In this document: positions 22,789-27,072 of the stretch, one piece after another | How the letters are laid out: each line of letters opens with the position of its first letter | How positions within the stretch are numbered: the first letter of the stretch is position 1 | From: JBGPHT01 sp041484525 | GTDB taxonomy: Bacteria > Acidobacteriota > Terriglobia > Bryobacterales > Bryobacteraceae | Direction: 5' to 3' | Assembly (NCBI GenBank): GCA_041484525.1 | Contig: JBGPHT010000100.1 | Coordinates: 1 to 27,072, forward strand | DNA length: 27,072 bases | Made by a program: the position numbers and the translations under genes | Notes under the pieces: model-generated | Told to the model about the DNA's origin: nothing | Database searches by the model: none | Seen by the model: the letters and a program-made list of their open reading frames with translations, nothing else

Positions 22789-25437
22789 ATGCCGGTCGGC
22801 GCTCCAGGCAGTTTTGCGTCGCGAACGTCGCTCAAGCGAAGGGCTAAGCTCCTGTTCGTTTGGGCATTCGCCGCATCTGCGTCCATTGGCGCTGCCCAGC
22901 AGACAGTTTCTTTCACCACCGACATCCGGCCTGTTTTCGAAAGTAGTTGTTGGAAGTGTCACGGCGGCGCGATTCAGCTTTCCAAGCTCGACTTGCGGAC
23001 CCGCGACGCCGCTCTGAAGGGCGGCGATAAGGGCGCTGCGATCATTCCGGGGAAGGCGGAGGAAAGCAGGCTGTACCGCCTGGTCGCGGGGATCGAGAAG
23101 CCGGCTATGCCTCTCGACGGCAAACTCACGGCCGGGCAGATTTCCATAATCAAAGACTGGATCAACCAGGGCGCGCCCTGGGATGCGATATCCGAAACGA
23201 CCGGGAGTCGGCCGCCTGCGTCCGCCCAACTCGCCGCGCTCGAGGAGATGCGGATTTCGCCCGAGGCGCGCAGCTATTGGGCGTTTCAGAAGCCCGTGCG
23301 ATCGCCCATGCCTGTGGTTTCCCGAGACCTGACGAATCCAATCGATCGCTTCCTGGAAAAAGCACGCACCGACAAGGGGCTCAAGCCGGCACCGCGAGCG
23401 GATCGAATCACTCTTTTGCGTCGGGCATACATGGACCTGATCGGGCTGCCGCCGACTCCCGCCGAGACCGCCGATTACCTGGCCGACCGCTCTCCGCAGG
23501 CCTGGGAGCACCTGATCGACAAGCTGCTCGCCTCTCCGCACTACGGTGAGCGTTGGGGCCGTCACTGGCTGGATGTGGCGCGTTACGCCGATTCGAACGG
23601 CTTCGAGCATGATTACGACCGGCCCGACGCGTGGCGCTACCGCGACTACGTGATCCGCGCTTTCAACAAGGACATCCCTTACAACACTTTTCTTGCCGAG
23701 CAGATTGCCGGTGACGAGTTGGATCGGGTTACCGACGACAGCATGATCGCCACCGGATTTCTCCGCAGCTACGCCAAGGTCGGGTATCGCGAGAAGGACA
23801 ATCCACAGTTCCGGTACGAATACCTCGACGACATGATCGGCACGCTCGGGCGCGGAGTCCTGGGGCTCACGGTCAATTGCGCGCGTTGCCATAACCACAA
23901 GTTCGATCCGATCGCGCAGAAAGACTACTACCAGATGCAGGCCTCGCTGTTCGGGTACGTGGAGACGGACTATCCGCTGGCGTCGAAAGAGCAGGCCGAG
24001 GCGTATGCACAGAAGACCGCTGAAATCGATGGGAAGATCGCGCCGTTAAGGCAGAAGATTCGGCAGATCGAAGAGCCGTATCGTTCGCGGCTGGCGCAGG
24101 AGAAGTACAAGAAGTATCCGGCCAATGTGCAGCGGGCGATCGCCATTCCCGAAGAGAAGCGGACGCCGGGAGAGGCATTGTTGGCTGGGCAGGTGATCCG
24201 GACCACCTCAGTTTCGAGCGACGAGATCGATCGCGCGATGTCTCCTGAGGAACTGGCGCAGAAGAAGGGCCTGAACGAGCAGATTAGAACTCTCCAAAGT
24301 GAGCGACCGAAGCCGCTCCCGACGGCGGCCATCGTCACCGACGGCGACTACCGTTTCACACCCGACGGCGCGGGCGACGAACCGGCTCCCGGCAAGGGAG
24401 TGAAGCAGGAGATCACTGAAGGCAGTTTTCTATTCAAGGGACCGGGCCGTTATCAGCCGCCGCCTTCTTACTTCCTGATCCGGGGCGATCCCGAGAGCCG
24501 CGGCTCTTTGATGAAACCCGGATTTGTCAGCGTGATCACTTACGGCAATCCGCCGGTCGAAGATCCGCCGGCGAACGGCCGTACTTCAGGGAGAAGAAGG
24601 GCGTTGGCCGAATGGCTCGGCTCGCAAGAGAATCCGCTGACGGCGCGCGTGGCCGTCAATCGCATCTGGAGCCACCATTTCGGGCAGGGCATCGTCGCGA
24701 CGCTGGACAACTTCGGCAAGATGGGCGAGAAGCCTACTCATCCCGAACTGCTCGACTGGCTGGCAGTGGAATTCATGAGCCGCGGCTGGAGCATCAAGCA
24801 GATGCATCGCTTGATGATGACGTCCGAGGCATACCAGATGTCATCCCAGTATCAGGATGCGGGAGACGCGGAGAGGGATCCGGACAACCAATACTTGTGG
24901 CGGTACCGCATCCAGAGGCTGGATGCGGAAATCGTTCGCGACGCGATGATGGCGGCGAGCGGCGCTTTGGACCTGACGATGGGTGGCCCGCCGGTGTTCC
25001 CGCATATCCCCGGCGAAATCCTGAGATCGATGTCCGAAGGCATCTGGAGAAGGGAAGAGGATGGACCGCGTGTGTGGCGCCGCAGCGTCTACGTTTATCG
25101 CAAGCGCGGCCTCCCGTTCCCGATGTTCGAGGTGTTCGATCTGCCGGATCAGAATACAAGCTGCGGGCGGCGGAATGTCTCGACGGTTCCGACGCAGGCT
25201 TTGACGCTGCTCAACGATGAATTCGTGCTGCGGCAATCCAAGCTCTTCGCTGACCGTGTAAAGGAAGCGGCAGCCGGCGACTCCGCGAAGGTTGTCGACC
25301 TGGCGTACCGGATCGCCTTGTCGCGGCCACCGCGCGAAGACGAAGCGAAACTCGCCGCGGAATTCCTGCAGAAGAGATCGCTCGCCGACTTCACGCATGT
25401 GCTTTTGAATTTGAATGAGTTTCTGTACGTGCGGTGA
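22789..25437 (+). CDS. DUF1549/DUF1553 protein with Planctomycete-type cytochrome c domain
   Basis: This 882-aa exported protein has an N-terminal signal segment (KLLFVWAFAASASIGAA, about 20-36). The PSCyt1 haem domain follows with CWKCH (Cys54, Cys57, His58). DUF1549 (about 183-390) contains LLRRAYMDLIGLPPTP and a second CxxCH, CARCHNHKFDPI (Cys364, Cys367, His368). A coiled-coil-like region (about 395-500) precedes DUF1553 (about 600-865; NPLTARVAVNRIWSHHFGQG, STVPTQALTLLNDEFV). The family is abundant in Planctomycetes and Acidobacteria and nearly always sits next to DUF1501; its activity is unknown, though haem sites suggest electron transfer coupled to a periplasmic oxidation. A TATACT box (22764-22769) lies 19 nt before the ATG, implying a very short leader. 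The DUF1501 gene follows after 3 nt. Confidence 0.9.
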   Translation: MPVGAPGSFASRTSLKRRAKLLFVWAFAASASIGAAQQTVSFTTDIRPVFESSCWKCHGGAIQLSKLDLRTRDAALKGGDKGAAIIPGKAEESRLYRLVAGIEKPAMPLDGKLTAGQISIIKDWINQGAPWDAISETTGSRPPASAQLAALEEMRISPEARSYWAFQKPVRSPMPVVSRDLTNPIDRFLEKARTDKGLKPAPRADRITLLRRAYMDLIGLPPTPAETADYLADRSPQAWEHLIDKLLASPHYGERWGRHWLDVARYADSNGFEHDYDRPDAWRYRDYVIRAFNKDIPYNTFLAEQIAGDELDRVTDDSMIATGFLRSYAKVGYREKDNPQFRYEYLDDMIGTLGRGVLGLTVNCARCHNHKFDPIAQKDYYQMQASLFGYVETDYPLASKEQAEAYAQKTAEIDGKIAPLRQKIRQIEEPYRSRLAQEKYKKYPANVQRAIAIPEEKRTPGEALLAGQVIRTTSVSSDEIDRAMSPEELAQKKGLNEQIRTLQSERPKPLPTAAIVTDGDYRFTPDGAGDEPAPGKGVKQEITEGSFLFKGPGRYQPPPSYFLIRGDPESRGSLMKPGFVSVITYGNPPVEDPPANGRTSGRRRALAEWLGSQENPLTARVAVNRIWSHHFGQGIVATLDNFGKMGEKPTHPELLDWLAVEFMSRGWSIKQMHRLMMTSEAYQMSSQYQDAGDAERDPDNQYLWRYRIQRLDAEIVRDAMMAASGALDLTMGGPPVFPHIPGEILRSMSEGIWRREEDGPRVWRRSVYVYRKRGLPFPMFEVFDLPDQNTSCGRRNVSTVPTQALTLLNDEFVLRQSKLFADRVKEAAAGDSAKVVDLAYRIALSRPPREDEAKLAAEFLQKRSLADFTHVLLNLNEFLYVR

Positions 25438-25440
25438 AAC

Positions 25441-26892
25441 ATGGCGAATTTCTGGTCGAGACGCGATTTCCTGTTTCAATCCGGCGGCGGCATGAGCGGC
25501 CTCGCGCTGGCTTATCTGTTGAACCAGGAAGGACTGCTGGGTGCTGCGCCGGAGGGCGGCGCCTGCGACGCCAAAGCGGTGGGCTACAACCCGTATGCCC
25601 CGCGCAAGCCCCACTTCGCCCCGCGCGCCACCAGCGTGATTTCGCTGTTCATGAGCGGCGGCGTCAGCCATCTGGATACCTTCGACCCCAAGCCGGCCTT
25701 GCAGAAATATGCCGGCCAGCCGTTGTCCGGCAAGGGCGAGGTGGTGGTCCGCCAAGGGAATCCGGGCCCACTGATGCCCAGCCCGTTTCAGTTCCGCAAA
25801 CACGGCCAATGCGGGATGGATGTTTCGGAGATATTTCCGCTCATCTCTCAGCATGTGGATGAGATGGCTTTCCTGCGGTCCGTGTACGGGAAATCGAACG
25901 ACCATGTGCAGGCCACATATGAACTGAATACCGGCAAGATTCAGATGGGGCTTCCCAGTGTCGGATCCTGGGTAACGTACGGTCTCGGCTCGGAGAATCA
26001 AAGCCTGCCGGCATTCGTGGTGATCTACGATCATCGCGGCGGACCGTTAGGCGGCCCATCCAACTGGAGCGCGGGATACATGCCCGCGGCTTACCAGGCG
26101 ACCATCTTCCGCTCCGCAGGCGACCCCATCATCGACCTGAAACCGCCGGCCGAGGTGAGCCCGGAGCAGCAGCGCGACCGGCTGGATCTCCTCGCCAAGC
26201 TCAATCAGATGGATCTGAAAAACTATCCTGGCAGTTCCGAACTGGCCGCGCGCATCTCGTCGTACGAACTGGCGTACCGCATGCAGGGTTGCGCTCCGGA
26301 AGCGGTCGACGTGAATAGCGAATCGGAAGCCACGCGCAAACTCTACGGGATGGATGATAAGACGACCGAGCCGTTTGCCAGGCAATGCCTCATGGCTCGC
26401 CGCCTGGTGGAGCGCGGAGTCCGGTTCGTGCAGCTTTATCATGGCGGACTCGGCCAGCAGAATCGGGACACTTGGGATGCGCACGATGATGTGAAGGAGA
26501 ATCATACGCGGCACGCCGCCGAGGTGGACCGCCCGATTTCCGCACTGCTGACGGACCTGAAGGCGCGTGGTTTGCTCGATACGACGCTAGTGGTCTGGCA
26601 TGGCGAGTTCGGGCGTATGCCGATTTCGCAGAAAGGTGTCGGGCGCGATCACAATCCCGGGACCATGACTATGTGGATGGCCGGCGCCAAAATCAAGGGC
26701 GGCCAGATCATCGGAGCGAGCGACGAGTTCGGTTACAAGGCGGAGCAGCAGCCCATCGCCGTCCACGACCTTCACGCCACTATGCTGCATTTGCTGGGCG
26801 TCGATCACACTAAGCTCACCTATCTTTTCAATGGGCGGAACATGCGGCTCACCGACGTCTACGGCGAGTTGATTCCGCAGATCGTGGCGTGA
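25441..26892 (+). CDS. DUF1501 domain protein (alkaline-phosphatase/sulfatase fold)
   Basis: This 483-aa protein begins MANFWSRRDFLFQSGGG, a twin-arginine-like export signal (SRRDFL), so it is probably folded before export. DUF1501 hallmarks are VISLFMSGGVSHLDTFDPKP (66-85), LPSVGSWVTYGLG, RLVERGVRFVQLYHGG, TWDAHDDVKENH and VVWHGEFGRMP, followed by GRDHNPGTMTMWMAG. The His/Asp/Glu pattern resembles metal sites of the alkaline phosphatase superfamily, but no reaction has been proven for the family. The ATG lies 3 nt after the DUF1549/1553 stop without a clear ribosome site, so translation is probably coupled. The pair is expected to work together in the periplasm. An insertion sequence appears to begin about 40 nt downstream. 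Confidence 0.9.
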   Translation: MANFWSRRDFLFQSGGGMSGLALAYLLNQEGLLGAAPEGGACDAKAVGYNPYAPRKPHFAPRATSVISLFMSGGVSHLDTFDPKPALQKYAGQPLSGKGEVVVRQGNPGPLMPSPFQFRKHGQCGMDVSEIFPLISQHVDEMAFLRSVYGKSNDHVQATYELNTGKIQMGLPSVGSWVTYGLGSENQSLPAFVVIYDHRGGPLGGPSNWSAGYMPAAYQATIFRSAGDPIIDLKPPAEVSPEQQRDRLDLLAKLNQMDLKNYPGSSELAARISSYELAYRMQGCAPEAVDVNSESEATRKLYGMDDKTTEPFARQCLMARRLVERGVRFVQLYHGGLGQQNRDTWDAHDDVKENHTRHAAEVDRPISALLTDLKARGLLDTTLVVWHGEFGRMPISQKGVGRDHNPGTMTMWMAGAKIKGGQIIGASDEFGYKAEQQPIAVHDLHATMLHLLGVDHTKLTYLFNGRNMRLTDVYGELIPQIVA

Positions 26893-26934
26893 GACGGAGA
26901 CGTATGCCGGAGAGCCGCTGGTTCTTGAGCTTAA

Positions 26935-27072
26935 GGGTCCACTCAAAATTAACTTCACAGATTCGGGGCGATGGTGTAATTCCATTTCGGTAATGCGTCG
27001 CTGTGTTTAAGGCGGAGCGCGGAGATCAGATTCCGGTCTGGCTTGAGACCGGTCGGATACTTTTTGCGATCC
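26935..27072. mobile_element. ISAzo13-like insertion sequence, one end (runs off the right edge)
   Basis: The transposase end at 26955 is followed outward by GGGTCCACTCAAAATTAACT (26935-26954), a plausible terminal inverted repeat. The boundary is a guess, because the other end is outside the window. A possible short frame starting at ATG 26904 with GGAG ahead of it (MPESRWFLSL) would be cut at this boundary, hinting that the element interrupted a third gene of the DUF1549/DUF1501 operon. Confidence 0.4.
26955..27072 (-). CDS. ISAzo13-like transposase, C-terminal part
   Basis: The minus strand is open from the window edge to TGA at 26955-26957. Its last 39 codons include KKYPTGLKP, SALRLKHSD and PKWNYTIAPNL. 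This matches my memory of the C-terminus of ISAzo13/Rhodopirellula-type DDE transposases, which end in a YxTGxK block, a loop, and HxxWNYTI-x-P. The rest of the gene lies outside the window, so whether it is intact cannot be judged. The assignment is by recognition only. Confidence 0.55.
   Translation of the reverse strand, partial: DRKKYPTGLKPDRNLISALRLKHSDALPKWNYTIAPNL

Noticed and set aside
1..27072. CRISPR arrays, toxin-antitoxin, phage or defence genes
   Set aside because: Looked for by eye; no spaced direct repeats or characteristic proteins were seen.

Overview
The window looks like chromosomal DNA from a GC-rich soil acidobacterium of the Bryobacterales/Solibacter type. This is inferred from the gene mix: secreted NHL-repeat proteins, a DUF1080 protein, a DUF1549/DUF1553 cytochrome next to a DUF1501 protein, a PmoA-family protein, a PEP-CTERM protein, hpnB, and ECF sigma/anti-sigma pairs. 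No rRNA or other taxonomic marker is present, so the assignment is tentative. Transposase gene ends lie at both edges: an IS630-like N-terminus at 1-81 (-) and an ISAzo13-like C-terminus at 26955-27072 (-).

Region by region. 0.2-5.7 kb (-): a two-gene operon for a large ATP-driven iron-sulfur system related to 2-hydroxyacyl-CoA dehydratases. It has a 589-aa HgdB-like protein followed by a 1194-aa protein with two ASKHA activase domains fused to a DUF2229 module; a 50-bp palindromic element separates the genes. 5.8-7.2 kb (+): a lipase-maturation-factor membrane protein. 7.3-8.0 kb (-): a PEP-CTERM secreted protein, divergent from a secreted subtilisin-fold peptidase at 8.2-10.2 kb (+) that has Glu where subtilisins have the catalytic His. 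10.2-10.9 kb: a scar of gene pieces, namely the first 47 codons of a secreted protein (-), the first 24 codons of an Mth938-like gene (+), a tRNA-Gly(CCC)-like 3' half (-), and region 4 of an ECF sigma factor (+). 10.9-12.4 kb (-): an ECF sigma gene broken by a -1 frameshift, followed by its translationally coupled zinc-finger anti-sigma gene. 12.6-14.05 kb (-): DUF429 and MOSC genes coupled by an ATGA overlap, downstream of a probable alpha/beta-hydrolase remnant.

14.2-19.1 kb (+): hpnB (hopanoid-associated glycosyltransferase), modA, a fused modB-modC gene, and a PmoA/DUF6807 protein. 19.1-22.7 kb (-): a DUF1080 protein with two N-terminal LTxxQ-like repeats, then two tandem NHL beta-propeller paralogues overlapping by ATGA. 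22.8-26.9 kb (+): a DUF1549/DUF1553 protein with two CxxCH haem motifs, followed 3 nt later by a DUF1501 protein with an RR-type N-terminus. From 18 kb onward the products are nearly all exported, suggesting a periplasmic or secreted module that handles environmental, probably carbohydrate, substrates.

The items most worth a second look are the gene-fragment scar with its tRNA half, the Asp/Glu/Ser peptidase, the double-activase iron-sulfur pair with its intercistronic palindrome, and the frameshifted sigma factor beside an intact anti-sigma gene. No CRISPR array, complete RNA gene, phage module or defence island was found.
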